This document shows, in pieces, positions 11,232-22,710 of a DNA stretch of 64,000 bases. The position numbers and the translations under genes are program-made. The DNA is taken from contig NW_026570305.1 of the NCBI RefSeq assembly GCF_019649055.1, positions 124,001 through 188,000 of the forward strand. Reading direction: 5' to 3'. The first letter of the stretch is position 1. Every line of letters starts with the position of its first letter. The notes beneath the pieces were generated by a model. The model saw nothing but the letters and a program-made list of their open reading frames with translations, did no database searches and was not told the origin of the DNA. Source of the DNA: Paramacrobiotus metropolitanus (lineage: Eukaryota > Tardigrada > Eutardigrada > Parachela > Macrobiotidae).

Positions 11232-12395
11232 ATGACTGGACGTGGCAACCGAGGACGGCAGCCAGCGAAGAGCGCGCCCGGGACATCCAACAGAGCGAAA
11301 CGGACTACCGCCGCCAGTAAGCCCCCCACCACAGCGAGCGACGCGGAAGCTCCGGAACCGACGGTGCAATCGCTCGCGCAGCAGCAGAAAAAGCATCAGG
11401 AACAGCTGGATAAAATTCTCGCCGCAATGGAGCGCCTAGCACCACCACCCCCACAGCCGCCACAGGCAGCACCACCAGCACCACCAGCACCGGAACCTGC
11501 TCTGCCGCCATCAGCACCGGAGAAAGTTCCAGATCCATCGGCACCTCGTACACTGTCTCCATCCTCCAACCTGCAGATCCAGATTGGTGACGACTTCGAA
11601 AGAATCGTGCACCAGACTGATCACATCGGACACTCCACTAACCGCAAGCGTAAACGCAGTCCAAAAAAAGGTAAGCGTAGCAGCTCGCAATCATCTGTTA
11701 GCAGTGAATTATCGGACACACTACCAGCACGTCTGCCGGCCGGCGAGCGCCTTGGGAGACGTCCAGACGTTTTCAGCCGACTGGGGCCTCTGCGGGGAAC
11801 TGCCGCCGGAAACGCAGCCATTCCCCCCTTTCCGCACCATTTTCCGTCGCAAGACAAAAAGCTCGTGAAGAAGCTGCTCGACCACACTGAATACATTGAT
11901 CTGGACTTACTCCTGCTGAAGAACCGCGTCGAAAAACCAAAGAAACTGGATTACAAAATGCCAATGGTGTTCGATAACGGAAAGGTCACCATTAAGCCGG
12001 AGGACGGGAAAGTCCGGATTACCTGTTTCACATCATGGATGCGCGCTTTCGGCGTGTTTGCCAGCTACCGCTCTCACATTGCACCGGAACTAAGCACCCG
12101 CTTCTACAAGTACATGGACATAATTGCATCGTACGTCGAGCGTGGGGTTCCGACCGCCAACTGGCTCGAGTACGATCGACAGTTCCGCGCGCACATGACT
12201 GGACATCCGTACGATTTCGACCAGTGGACCCATCAACACGAAGATACGTACATTGAATGCATCCAGAACGCATCGCACGCCGAACGCGAACCGTCCCCGC
12301 GCCCGGAAAAGCCGAAGCAGAAAGACGATCGCTGCCGAAACTGCGGAGGGACAGACCATTACATCAGCAGCTGCCCCGCACCGCGGAAAGGTTAA
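11232..12395 (+). CDS. Gag-like protein of the DIRS-like element, interrupted by an in-frame stop
   Basis: It starts at an ATG in a basic N-terminus, followed by a Gln-rich helix and a Pro/Ala-rich linker (residues about 65-105) and a Lys/Arg/Ser-rich patch ('NRKRKRSPKKGKRSSS'). A capsid-like helical part follows ('SWMRAFGVFASYRSHIAPEL', 'RGVPTANWLEYDRQFR'). A CCHC knuckle ('CRNCGGTDHYISSC') lies just before the TAA at 12393. The same frame continues past the stop with a second Cys/His module ('CRNYNYGNCPTPC', 'HACASCDDRKHRTATC') up to a TAA at 12566. The first stop therefore looks like a nonsense mutation that cuts off the second finger. Confidence 0.75.
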   Translation: MTGRGNRGRQPAKSAPGTSNRAKRTTAASKPPTTASDAEAPEPTVQSLAQQQKKHQEQLDKILAAMERLAPPPPQPPQAAPPAPPAPEPALPPSAPEKVPDPSAPRTLSPSSNLQIQIGDDFERIVHQTDHIGHSTNRKRKRSPKKGKRSSSQSSVSSELSDTLPARLPAGERLGRRPDVFSRLGPLRGTAAGNAAIPPFPHHFPSQDKKLVKKLLDHTEYIDLDLLLLKNRVEKPKKLDYKMPMVFDNGKVTIKPEDGKVRITCFTSWMRAFGVFASYRSHIAPELSTRFYKYMDIIASYVERGVPTANWLEYDRQFRAHMTGHPYDFDQWTHQHEDTYIECIQNASHAEREPSPRPEKPKQKDDRCRNCGGTDHYISSCPAPRKG

Positions 12396-13047
12396 CCGGT
12401 ATACGGGCAGCCCTTTCGTGCCGCTCCCGCCGCAGACGGGGAAATCTGCCGTAACTATAATTACGGAAACTGCCCAACACCGTGCCGCGCCGGGAGAGTC
12501 CACGCCTGCGCCAGCTGTGATGACCGCAAGCATCGGACGGCCACCTGCCCGAAGCTGGATAAATAAAGAAGTAACAGTGCTGGCAAAGGCAACCACACCG
12601 CTACAAATTAGCGCCTTTGCCAGACTGCTTGCTCAACATCCTTACTCCACATTAACGTCATTTATATCCACCACACTTACAAACGGTTGCACTATCTACT
12701 ACAGCGGTCCCCAGAAAGCACGCTCCACACCAAACGCCGTCTCAACACGCAAGCACCACGCTGCGGTTACGCGTACCATACGGAAAGAGGTCGATGCTGG
12801 CCATACCATCGGTCCTTTTCCTGACCCACCCTTGCCGCACTTTGTCTGCAACGCCCTCGACGCACGGCCAAAGAAAGACGGTAGCATTCGAACCATCCAG
12901 GATTTATCCCAGCCGCACGACGACAGTGTAAACGATTACATTGACGTCACGCAACTTCCTCTGGTATACTGCACCGTTGACCATGCAGTATCCATCCTAA
13001 CGGAACTCGGCAGAGGCGCACTCATGGCCAAAATGGATGTAAAATGA
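12253..13047 (+). CDS. Partial reverse transcriptase of the DIRS-like element
   Basis: This frame is offset from gag and overlaps its end. The recognisable domain begins around 12600. It shows 'TNGCTIYYSGPQKA', 'VTRTIRKEVDAGHTIGPFPD', 'CNALDARPKKDGSIRTIQDL' and 'GRGALMAKMDVK', which are the RT N-terminal region and the start of motif A in DIRS/Ngaro elements. It then ends at a TGA, so the YxDD motif and everything beyond are absent and the product could not be an active polymerase. The first 100 or so residues are the gag zinc-knuckle region read in another frame and are probably not translated. Confidence 0.7.
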   Translation: MNASRTHRTPNANRPRARKSRSRKTIAAETAEGQTITSAAAPHRGKVNRYTGSPFVPLPPQTGKSAVTIITETAQHRAAPGESTPAPAVMTASIGRPPARSWINKEVTVLAKATTPLQISAFARLLAQHPYSTLTSFISTTLTNGCTIYYSGPQKARSTPNAVSTRKHHAAVTRTIRKEVDAGHTIGPFPDPPLPHFVCNALDARPKKDGSIRTIQDLSQPHDDSVNDYIDVTQLPLVYCTVDHAVSILTELGRGALMAKMDVK

Positions 13048-13329
13048 GCGGGTACGTTACAGAATGTAAATATCAACGCGAACGCTTGATATAGTATTTT
13101 GGTGCTGCTGTATTTTCCAGGAAAAAAATGGAATAGTTACAATTTCATGTGGAAAAGTTACTTGTTGCTTTGTCATACTACGTATAACATTTTTTTCGTA
13201 ATACGTATCTTTAACTTACTGACTGCCATTGCGTGGAGCAAGGTAAAATGCACTCGCAATAAATACGCATAATCGACTGGAACTTCCTTACGTCAATAAA
13301 TTAATAAGATTTACTGTGCTGCGATATAA

Positions 13330-13352
13330 CCACTGATATTCTATATCAGTGG
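13330..13352. repeat. Perfect hairpin, 10-bp arms and 3-base loop
   Basis: CCACTGATAT (13330-13339) and ATATCAGTGG (13343-13352) are exact reverse complements around TCT. The tandem 'ggccagtggccagt' follows immediately. It lies between the truncated DIRS-like element and the thrombospondin-like exon and could mark an insertion boundary or an excision scar. Confidence 0.85.
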
Positions 13353-13355
13353 CCA

Positions 13356-13740
13356 GTGGCCAGTACAGTTTCCGAAACGCGCCTTGGAATGCAGGCTGTG
13401 CACAAGGATACGAACGATCTGCATCACGAAATGAAGCTGCTTCTGAGGGAGATATCAGGATTTGCGTTGTATGATCGAGCAATGCATACTCTGCGCACTA
13501 AAGTACAGACATATTGCTTCTACAGAAATCAACCACACGAAGCAAGTCTTCGGCATTTCCCTACCCAAAACGGGAAGAGTATTTCCAAAATAATTGGTTG
13601 TGTGATGTAGAGGATAAACCGGATCAGTGTGCAACAGATCCTTGTTCTCCGGGTGTCCAGTGTCAATCTCTGGATGACACATGGTGCGGCCCATGCCCGT
13701 CTGGATGTACTTGTAACGGACAATGGTTACTTGTCAGTCA
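13356..13740 (+). pseudogene. Decayed thrombospondin/COMP-like coiled-coil and EGF fragment
   Basis: One frame gives a short heptad-like stretch ('HKDTNDLHHEMKLLLREI') resembling the oligomerisation coil of thrombospondins. Another frame, about 150 bases on, gives 'DQCATDPCSPGVQCQSLDD' followed by 'TWCGPCPSG', the hallmark of thrombospondin type EGF repeats (C-x-P-G-V-x-C...CGPCP-x-G). After this the usual aromatic-Thr-Gly-Asn-Gly ending reads 'CTCNG', with two Cys substitutions. The two parts are in different frames with a stop between them, so this is either two exons with a short intron or a decayed copy. No flanking exons of such a gene were found. The EGF identity is fairly secure and the coiled coil less so. 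Confidence 0.5.
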
Positions 13741-13889
13741 GATTAATGCAGTCCTAAATCCATGCCATCAAAATGGGCTAACTGGAAAAATAAAAACTAC
13801 AGTAATAGACTCTAGCAAACAGTGCACAACCGTATACAATACAAGTATTCTGTTTCACATGCTCCATCACCGAATAGTTATTTGTTGAA

Positions 13890-16800
13890 ATTAATAAGTT
13901 TGTTAAGTTTAAACTAATAATATTAATCAGTTTATCATAGCCGGAAGGTAAAACCTGTCAAGAATGGATGGGAAGGTTCACTTTTCTTAAAAAAATTTGC
14001 AGCATTTTCTGCAGCTGTGTTGGGTTTGCCGTGGGTGCATAATTCAAAAAAGATTACAATGATACATTTTGCATGTATTCTGAGGTAACATGCACTTCTA
14101 CATCTCCATCGACGGTAAAACTTACTGTACGTGGTGGGCGACGAATCCAGCTTGAGCTAAGGCTATGGCTGATGCCAGATACCCTGATCGTTGCGAGAAG
14201 TGCATTTTCCGTCCATTTCGTGCGCTTCTATGTCGCATAGAAGCGTAAGAAATGGGCGGAGAATAAAGCAGCGACCACGGTAGAGTTGTCGAGGACTGGG
14301 ATGGAATGCCTGTAGTCCGATGTGGCTGGAATGCCAAGCGCGATAATTTCCGCATCTCCGTTATTAAGTGAAGCGATCATAAATGCCACAACGGTGTCGG
14401 AGACAATTGCGATACTTCTGTACTTATTGTATCTGGTCAAAACATACATTTTTGGTCCGTAGAGCAGATCGTAGCTTATAACCGTAGCTTGAGCGCACTT
14501 GCGCAGTCTGCGGAAATAAAAACCATGGCAAACCTTTACACTGGGGTGATCCGACCGATTTTCGATCCCAAGAAAAGTTCAAGGGTTATGGTGCAACGTT
14601 ATACGTATAATGTTGTGGAGCTCGAGCATTATTATTAGGCTGTGCCGTGTACTCATTGCGCTTATAGGCGAAAAATATCCTCCATTTCAGAAACGAGAGA
14701 TTTTAATTCTGATGTAGTCAGCTAATACTGAGTGCCCAGTATTCTGCGATGCGATAAATTTACAAGGACTTGTAAGCGATGTAAATTTACGTAAGCACTA
14801 CTGTATACCCGTACCGTACCGCTGTTGGACGGTGTGTATGTGGCAGTCGAGCAACCACTTCAGTTTTGCATATAAATTAGGTAAAAAACAACTCAGATTT
14901 GCAAGTACCTACCTGATTCACACGATTTTTAAGTCGCATATTGTACGTGTGCCACAATTACGATAATTATTTATCGCTCTGTTGCAATACGACTACGACT
15001 GTGCCTTTGATATTATGAGATGCGGATTACATAATGCGCGGTCATAAACTTCATGAATTCACTCCATCTGCACCAGACAAAGTGTTGAGCGTATAATGAG
15101 CAGTATAATAAACCAGTCACAGGTACTTCTAACGGTCTGAAATAAATCAGGCACTTGAGCCAAAGGCATTCCTCCGTTAAAAATGTAACCTTGGTCAACA
15201 GCTGATTAAGCATAATATGTGCACTAAACAGGTAGCTAGCAGCTTGCATTACACCAATGCTTGTTAGGTTCTTATGTACTGTTGCCAGCCAGTGTGTGGC
15301 GTTACTTTTACTGTTTTTACTGTTACTTTTACTGTTACTGTTTTTACTGCTCGGTGTTTCGAAGGTCCAGCTCCTTTGCCTCTCTATTTTCCCGTGTATT
15401 TATTACTGCCATGGCAAAGCCCGCCTTAATACAAATTTCTTTGTGTAGTATAATTTGTGGGAGGGCAGCCGAATTGTTTTTAATTTTACTTTAGATATGC
15501 GTACTATCCTTTCAAGTGCGCCCATTGACGATATGCATCCATCCAAAGTTTTGCATGAATGTATATCTTCGATGGATGCTGGATACCGCAGCCAAGGCCA
15601 GTTACTGAACAATTTTATCCGATCACGTGGCATCCTGAACAGCAAGTATTCAAATCCAGTCCATTATTCATTTAATATCCAAATCCATTATTTAGCAAAT
15701 GTGCGCAAATGTTTTCTATTCCGCATTCGGTCCTTCATCCGTTGTAGACAAATTTGTTTCAAGATTGCAGACTTTGTTTCTGTTCGTTGCCATTCTACAC
15801 TGCGAACCCATCAAATCGAATACATATAATATATGTACATATGTACGAGTATATATAACTAGCCAGAACAGTACGAGCCTTTAATAACTGACCCCCGTGG
15901 CTTACATGCTTGCATTTAATCGTGTGGTCCACTGCTGTATCCAATACTAGTACTTGTGGCCGTTGTGGGTAGCGAAACCCCGGCTCGACTTGTGGGCTCT
16001 ATTCTGCGCGGAACAAAATTCATTTGTCAGCGTAACATAGAGTGACATTACTGCTTTGTTTATCTTTAACAGTGACAATAACGATTTTGGATGTTTTTTT
16101 AATGTTTAAAAATTTGATGCTTTTAATTAGTGTAAACCTGCGCAGGCGATTTGTTATGTATGCTGGCCGAAGCCGAATAAAATCTCTTTAACAGAAGATG
16201 ATAATTCATTCTATTACGACTGCGAGTAGAACGGAGTTTTTGCTCAAACCCTACCGAGTAGTTACCCTACTATGTACCTCATGCGCTGACGTGTTCGTAA
16301 CTTTGTACGTTTTATGGCCGACGGTCTTTATTTTGCACAAGCATTTCCTTATTATTTCCATTATTTAAATAATTAACTCAATTTTCACTACGGCATATGC
16401 GAAACGACTGTTGGGAAATAATAATAAGAAGCCATATCCATACGACCATACAGTTTGACAGTAGTGTCGCCGTAGAATCTGATTCTTACTGATTGTCATT
16501 GGTAACAACTCAACCAAAACAGACATCCTGAACAGTCTATTGGAACCTGAATCCAATTGGTTACGAAGGTACCTCAGATGTTCTGTAAATTTCTGTGATG
16601 TAAAATCAGGAGATGACCCAGTACTGCCTCGAACGGCAGATGGTTGGAATTTTTTTAGTCTAGCTCTTGCGCTGGTGATTAAACCTGTGTTCGTGCATTC
16701 GCGCCTTGAGTTTATGTGCTACTCTGCCATTGTACTTGAGATCAGCTGGGTTATTACCCACGGATCATCGAGCCTTTTTACCGACGTGGTACGCGTGTGT

Positions 16801-17678
16801 ACCCCACTCCACTAGCGGCAGCTTAGAAGTTGTCATTACAAAGGTTTGGAAGAATAGGAAATAAAGATAAATAAAGTTGTCTAAATATATTACAAAGGTT
16901 TGGAAGAACAGGAAATATTCCACCGAAGCGGACCGCTACCGAATAAATGCAGTTCTTTAGTACTAGAGTAAAATATTAACATTACCCTAAAACATTGCAC
17001 CTAGAAGGGTGTAAAGTATGGAGGACCGATTACAGTTTAATTAAAATGCGGTAGATATCTAATGAAACTGTTTAGACAGTATGCAATTTTGCTCAAAATG
17101 AGGTGGTTCAAAACTAAAGTTACAAAACCAAAGGCAACGCCCAGAACAAAGTTGCAGCCGAAGGACCAAGGCTGCACGCTGTTATTCACTGTAAGCCTAG
17201 GCGAGCATCGCTCATAAACTGACCATGAGTCATAATAAATTACGTTAGAATGACAATTAATTCGCCAGCAAGAGTTCAAATTTTTTTCCACTATCTTAAA
17301 CGCTGCCTCAAGAAGGCCGCTTATATGTTCATTAATAAATCGATGACTCTGCTTTTCGTGATTAAAACATTTGTTAGCAGTTGAGCAATCCAGAAAGCGT
17401 TCGTCGCCGCATTAAATTTTTATAACCCATGTGACCGTATGCAATTTTAAATCTCTTACCACTTCAAAAGCAGACAGAAGGTATGCTTACTTGCTTACCA
17501 CGTGCACTGCAAAACGTTACACAATATTGCCTGCTTAGCGTTTTAACCTGCATCAATGTTGCAATATGCATAATTAATATCCGTCCACTAAACGCGCTAC
17601 ACTGAACCGAACCGTCTCCGGCATACCAGCCGCAAGGCAGGAACTGATTGTGGTCTGTCTATACCGAATCTTTCGAAA
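13890..17678. other. Long intergenic stretch with a microsatellite and a short direct repeat
   Basis: I see no gene that can be supported here. Minus-strand frames at 14122-14449 are open for about 75 codons but match nothing I recognise. A TTTTACTG-type microsatellite is at 15301-15349. A direct repeat of about 28 bp ('ttacaaaggtttggaagaa') occurs near 16834 and 16889. The final 150 bases should contain the promoter of the next GT92 gene; no clear TATA box was seen. Confidence 0.5.
15301..15349. repeat. TTTTACTG microsatellite
   Basis: 'ttttactg' and 'ttactg' alternate for about 50 bases. The ORFs here give Leu/Phe strings and are repeat artefacts. Confidence 0.85.
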
Positions 17679-18890
17679 ATGGCTCGGACCAAAATTCGAA
17701 AACTTTTCCTTGCTGTTACGCTATTACTTTCCTTTTGTACTCTGGTCCTGTCAGGCTCGGAAGAAAAGAAATACTTCTTGACTGCATGTGCAATGATTAA
17801 GAACGAGATGAAAGTACTTTTGGAATGGATTGAATTCCATCGCATTCAGGGGGTTGAGCGCTTCTTCTTTGTGGAAGACGAGAGCAGCGACGATGTGTAT
17901 CTGCTGCCGCGGTTGTACGAATCACTGGGCTATCCCGATTTGGTGGAGATTATCCCGCAGAACTTTCGCCGTCGCAGCCGGCCCGGCGACCACTCCTACA
18001 CCGATCATGACCAAGGTCAGTGGCAGGCGTTGAACCACTGTAACAGCCGGATGCGCGGTGTCAGCGAGTGGATGCTGGTCTGCGATGTGGACGAGTTCAT
18101 GTTCTCCCCGCAACACCACACCATCGCCGCATTTCTCCGCAGCCAAACCGACAAGGAAATCAGCCAGTTTGGTGCAAAGGTCATCCGCTTTGGAACAAGC
18201 GGTGTGCAGAACGAGAACCGGGTGCGATTGCTGCTGGACCCATTCGAAGACCAGATTGTTGTTGCAAATGACGTTCTGAATGGGGATATATTGCTGACCT
18301 CGCGTAACTCGAGGCGCGCGCCGTTTCCCGACGCTGACAAGGATTTCCAGCAGCACTTTGATAGAATTTGCGGCTCGACCAAGAATGCCATTGACTGTCA
18401 GCACGCAATCGGAAAATCGATCTGGCGGCCGGATAAATGCGGCATGGCCGGTGTTCATTATTGCGGAGCGGATTTAGTTGGAAAGACAGTGTATCCACCG
18501 TTGGAAGGTCTCAGAATCAATCACTACGCTTTCCGTTCGCGAGAGCACATGGAGAATCAACCGAAAAATCAGATGGGAGCGATTAAAGGCGCAGCGTACC
18601 GGTACTTTGATGCTGCATGGTTTTCCTTTCTCGAGGATAATACCACGGTGCCGTACCGCCAAGAATTACTGGATAGATTGGATGCTTTTCCTACGGCTAC
18701 CATCCATCACACAAAATTGACGAATTTTGATTGGAATTCTTCCGATTCTCGCTGGGGTAACAGCACGTCTGATAGCCTCTTTGACTTTGCAAATCCTGAA
18801 AGTCCGGATCAGATTGCCTACCGTATAGCTTTTTACGTTATTTGTATCTTTCTGCTATGGTGGATGGTCTCATTCGTTAAGGCACTGTAG
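17679..18890 (+). CDS. GT92-family glycosyltransferase, intact single-exon gene
   Basis: An ATG at 17679 opens a 403-residue frame with a signal peptide or anchor ('LFLAVTLLLSFCTLVLSG', residues about 9-26). The GT92 domain follows: 'CAMIKNEMKVLLEWIEFHR', 'VEDESSDD', 'GQWQALNHCNSRM', 'CDVDEFMFSP' (the DXD metal site), 'HAIGKSIWRPDKCG' and 'LRINHYAFRSREHM'. A C-terminal membrane segment ('YRIAFYVICIFLLWWMVSFV') ends the protein. Having hydrophobic segments at both ends is unusual, since typical GT92 enzymes have only the N-terminal anchor. The coding sequence is very like that of the 7797 gene through the catalytic core but diverges at both ends. An AATAAA at about 19166 is a possible poly(A) signal. 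Confidence 0.92.
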   Translation: MARTKIRKLFLAVTLLLSFCTLVLSGSEEKKYFLTACAMIKNEMKVLLEWIEFHRIQGVERFFFVEDESSDDVYLLPRLYESLGYPDLVEIIPQNFRRRSRPGDHSYTDHDQGQWQALNHCNSRMRGVSEWMLVCDVDEFMFSPQHHTIAAFLRSQTDKEISQFGAKVIRFGTSGVQNENRVRLLLDPFEDQIVVANDVLNGDILLTSRNSRRAPFPDADKDFQQHFDRICGSTKNAIDCQHAIGKSIWRPDKCGMAGVHYCGADLVGKTVYPPLEGLRINHYAFRSREHMENQPKNQMGAIKGAAYRYFDAAWFSFLEDNTTVPYRQELLDRLDAFPTATIHHTKLTNFDWNSSDSRWGNSTSDSLFDFANPESPDQIAYRIAFYVICIFLLWWMVSFVKAL

Positions 18891-21359
18891 CATCTTTAAG
18901 CTAAATTAGCAGTACATGTACACCACCCGGCTAATGTAAAATTCGATTTATCTTACTTGTGGTTGGGGACTGTGATATAACATTTGTGTTCCTGGAAATT
19001 TATATACTGTACTATCTGTAGACGGAGAGGATTATTATGGCTTTGGTCATATACCTGCATTCGGCGGCAGGCTTAATTAACACCCATCAGACTTTTAGAC
19101 TTACTTTACGGATAGAGAATATGTACGCATCTAAAGATAATGCAGCATGAAATTTTCTGTTTGAATAATAAACTGTAGCAGAAATTATCAAACTATTGCC
19201 GGTAGAACATTGCAGTAAATTTCGACACTTCGCTAACTTTATGCAAGCGTAAGATTTGTGGTTAGAACAAAATGTACATATTTTGGAGTTTTGGTTTATT
19301 CCTTGCTTTGAGATTTTCGGTGTTGCCGGCCCCGCATGTAAGGAATTTTTAAATGAACTGGGTGCACGACCGAATGATGCTACTGGAGAATGACGATCTT
19401 TCGAGTTCTTGCTGCAGTGTCTTAGCACTGAAATTTAACAGGGGAATACGCTCTCTGTGACGTCAACTGTTCCTCGTTTTGGCAGTTTTAACTTTAAATA
19501 ATGTTTACCTTGTTTCATAGTATTTTTGAAAGTGATGTTTAAAACGCTGGCTGATAACTAAAACAATAAAAATTTGGTGATTTCGGCAGTGTCCTTTTGT
19601 TATCTAGTCATGGGGGCAAGAAGGCGTATCGCGCGATCCTTAATTAGCCACAAGGTAGTTCGGAAGGACTATGGCCAGTCTGTTATACGGCAGCTTGATC
19701 TTGCCGTCCCTATGCCGTTGACTTGATAGCTGTTGCATCAACACGTAACTTCTCTCCAAATAAAATCATTGCACTTTCCTGGAATCTCCTTCGAACGGAC
19801 AGCAGTAATCCAGAAGGAGACCTGAACCAGTGAAAACGCTGTTGCACATGCAGTACATCGACAATGGAGAAGCTGACGACAGATGGACACAGACTGCGCA
19901 TAAACATGCAAACCGGCTGCGTTTGTTCGAAACAGCAGAAATTAAGAAACCAGATTATTAAGAATTGACCAGATTATTAAGAATAACCGCTTATCAAGAA
20001 ACTTCAGATACCTGAAGGCTACGTTACTTTCTCGAAGGAACTCACTAATTTATACTGCAAACGACGCGGAGTCTTGAAAGGTTACGCGGATCAGATACGT
20101 AGAAGGTTAAGAAGATGAAAACCAATTATCTAAATTAATTAATTTCCCATTTTCGTCACCCATGAGGGCTCTACAGGAATGTGTATCTAGAGGAGGAGGG
20201 CGGCCGTGGCAAGTGGGAAAGAAAATTTGAAAAACGGCAGAAATACGAGTAGTCTTGCGGATATTATTGGATGAATATCCTAATCGTAAGCTGCTGGATA
20301 GCTACAACGACGCTTCCGCCGACGCTAGTGAAGCGGATACAGGGCTAAGGGAACCCTTACAAGCAAGCGTGAAAATAACGGGAAATAATTGTGGTGGACT
20401 GCATACAGCGTGTGGTGTAATTAAATGTGGATTTATGCTATGGGATATTAATAACGGAAAGATCTGCGTATAAAAACGGTGCGGCAGCTATAAAATGGCC
20501 GTGCCTTAAACCGCGTCCAAATAAGAAGGATTGCATGACAGTTTTTCCCCAGGTACACATACCGCTTCGTATGCTGCGGAGTGTTCCGTGAATTTTAAGA
20601 ATTAACATTTGTTGAAGATGCACCTGATCATTATTCACTTATTTAAATAGAGTACATTATGCAGTAAAACCACTGCAGCCGATTTCGTAGCTTGTGGATT
20701 CTACAAACGGCGTCTGATTTTTATTATTATTAAAACATCAACTTTGGTGTAATGCACTTTAGGTGTGTGATTTTTGATGCTGTGTACTTGTGATGCTTAC
20801 CATTCAGGCTGATTCAGCTACAACGCCGACTGATGTATTGCAATAACTATGTATTTGGGCTCCGCATAATATCTCCTTTACTCAGCTACTCCAGATTTGT
20901 GGTACTTAGTACTACTTACTCTGGACTACATAGATTTACTTAGACAGTATTACATATTATGGTAGACAGTGTTACATAAAACGTTACTGTAGTCAGATCT
21001 CACGACAACTGTACAAGTGCTATCTGCTACCATGACAAACTGGTAATTATCAATAAATAGATAATTCCGTAGATAATTCCGAATGATATTTATGATGGCA
21101 TAATTTGTACTTACGTTATTTTTAGAAAATTGGGGGCACATCGGCTGGTATAGAAACTGTTGCTTATTCAGTTGGATTTATATTTTAAAGCTGCGTACTT
21201 AAATTACCATGTGGAGAAAATTACTAACTAAGTAAAGGGTATTCACAAATATTTTATGACAAACCGGGCAGAGATGAACTAACCCGAAACCAGTTTACTG
21301 AAGACCGGGGTTAAAATTCGTCATCAGATGCTCTTAATTGCTAGCATTATCGCGCGGCA
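18891..21359. other. Intergenic, no gene seen
   Basis: AT-rich sequence with only short ORFs that lack domain features or codon bias. A small direct repeat ('accagattattaagaat') lies near 19950-19980. No RNA gene or transposon end was recognised. Confidence 0.5.
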
Positions 21360-21983
21360 TCAGCGCGTCTTTTTCTCAACACTGATGATGGGATGTGTCT
21401 GCGCATCCTTTTCGGTATATACACAACAACTGCGATGCAGCCACCGCGTGGTCCCCACGGGCTCATTGCACTCGATATGTGAGTCATTCAGGCAACTTCC
21501 GGACTGTATGGTCATGGTATTGTTTCCCCAATCCCTGTCGAATTTACAGCAGTTCCGCAAGTACCGGACACCAAATATTCCGTAAGGAAAGGGATGTGTC
21601 GCCGGGCACAACATCTGCTGACCCCTCTGCAGGGCACCGGCATCACACTCCCGTCCTACTTCCAGAAAGATTTTGGGTTTCAACGCTTGAACAGCTTCGG
21701 CGACCTTCGCGCCGTATTTTTCACTCTTTCGACCGTCGGGAATGCGAGAATACCAGGTGTCGTCCAGCACTTGGGATTGGCTAGATGTGGCCACTCCCAG
21801 CTCGATCAACCGTTGGACATGACTGGTGGAACGCCATGTGTGATCGTCGGCGCGCAGAGCGTCCATGCTGGGAGTGAGGACATTCATCCGGGGCGACAGG
21901 CATTCCGTAATGTTGGAGCGGTCACAGTAGCGCCGACCGCTAATCAACGTCACACTGCTCGATTCGCTACATGCCACGGGCCT
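21360..21983 (-). CDS. Exon of a Cys-rich, secreted-type protein
   Basis: A strong acceptor (a T-rich tract ending TTTTGGCAG) precedes the exon at 21983. The first part is low in recognisable features ('CSESSSVTLISGRRYC' onward). The second half is a compact Cys domain: 'CPATHPFPYG', 'LRNCCKFDRDW', then 'SGSCLNDSHIEC'. This pattern (CP-x-aromatic-P....CC....SxxC.....C) recurs in many secreted invertebrate proteins, often next to lectin domains. The upstream exon with the signal peptide was not found, and the 3' end may be a stop at 21360 or an earlier donor. It lies 700 bases downstream of the divergent GT92 gene on the same strand, but phases give no good splice between them. The function is not known. 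Confidence 0.5.
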   Translation of the reverse strand, partial: RPVACSESSSVTLISGRRYCDRSNITECLSPRMNVLTPSMDALRADDHTWRSTSHVQRLIELGVATSSQSQVLDDTWYSRIPDGRKSEKYGAKVAEAVQALKPKIFLEVGRECDAGALQRGQQMLCPATHPFPYGIFGVRYLRNCCKFDRDWGNNTMTIQSGSCLNDSHIECNEPVGTTRWLHRSCCVYTEKDAQTHPIISVEKKTR

Positions 21984-22710
21984 CTGCCAAAACAGAAAAA
22001 ACATCAAAAAATATTCATGTAATTAAAAGTGGAATGCTTTTCCTGGTATTATAGCCTCATACATTCGCGGTAGGTTGACAATACCACGTATGGTCTGGAG
22101 TCTGGACGTGTACCGTAGTATTCAGGGAATCGTATCTGCGCCTTTTTTATACTGAACCTCAAACTGCGGATGATGTCCTTCAATTTCATGTCCTTCAATT
22201 TCACATAAGTTGGAAGTATAGGCCATACCGCGTATGTTATTTTCGTGCAAGTTTGATCTTTATCGTCAAAATTATACCGATTAAGGTGAGGTTTATACCA
22301 GTGTCAATAAGATAATAAGGGAAAAGGTTCGGTGCATACAAATTATAACCAAATTCATGTTTAATTGCTACAGCAGACGTTTCACTTTCACTTGAAATGT
22401 GAATCGAAATCAGCTTAAAAGTATTTTTAATAAGGTTCAAATCTGAAAGCAGCCTTCATACTATTTTAAAATCATTTTACATTTTAGAAGAACGCTGTGC
22501 TTGTATGTAGTTGTATGTGGTTCTGGTTGTGATTTGAGCTCATTGTTATGTGCCTTTAATTGAAGCAAAGTTCGAAAAGGATCGGATAATACATGAATTC
22601 AGATGCACAGCACTGCGTTAAACCTGTTTGCCAATTAATCCTCCATATTTCACCATCAGTGTGAAGTTGTGAACAAATCGTTTGGTTTTACACTGATACA
22701 AAAAAGTGTT

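Larger units (their letters stand above)
11232..13047 (+). mobile_element. Truncated DIRS-like retrotransposon (gag-like ORF plus partial RT)
   Basis: Two overlapping plus-strand frames match the layout of DIRS/Ngaro-type tyrosine-recombinase retrotransposons in animals: a gag-like ORF with zinc knuckles followed by an RT of the 'ARPKKDGSIR...DLSQP' type. The RT stops at motif A, and no RNase H, methyltransferase or tyrosine recombinase follows, so the 3' part is missing. The element lies 250 bases from a retroelement fragment on the opposite strand and is followed by a decayed host exon, so this is a transposon-rich spot. No terminal repeats were found. Confidence 0.78.

Noticed and set aside
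14122-14449. Overlapping minus-strand ORFs of about 75 codons
   Set aside because: Two frames overlap, no domain is recognised and splice sites are ambiguous. Not enough to call a gene.
15257-15494. Leu/Phe-rich ORFs resembling a membrane protein
   Set aside because: Produced by the TTTTACTG microsatellite in three frames.
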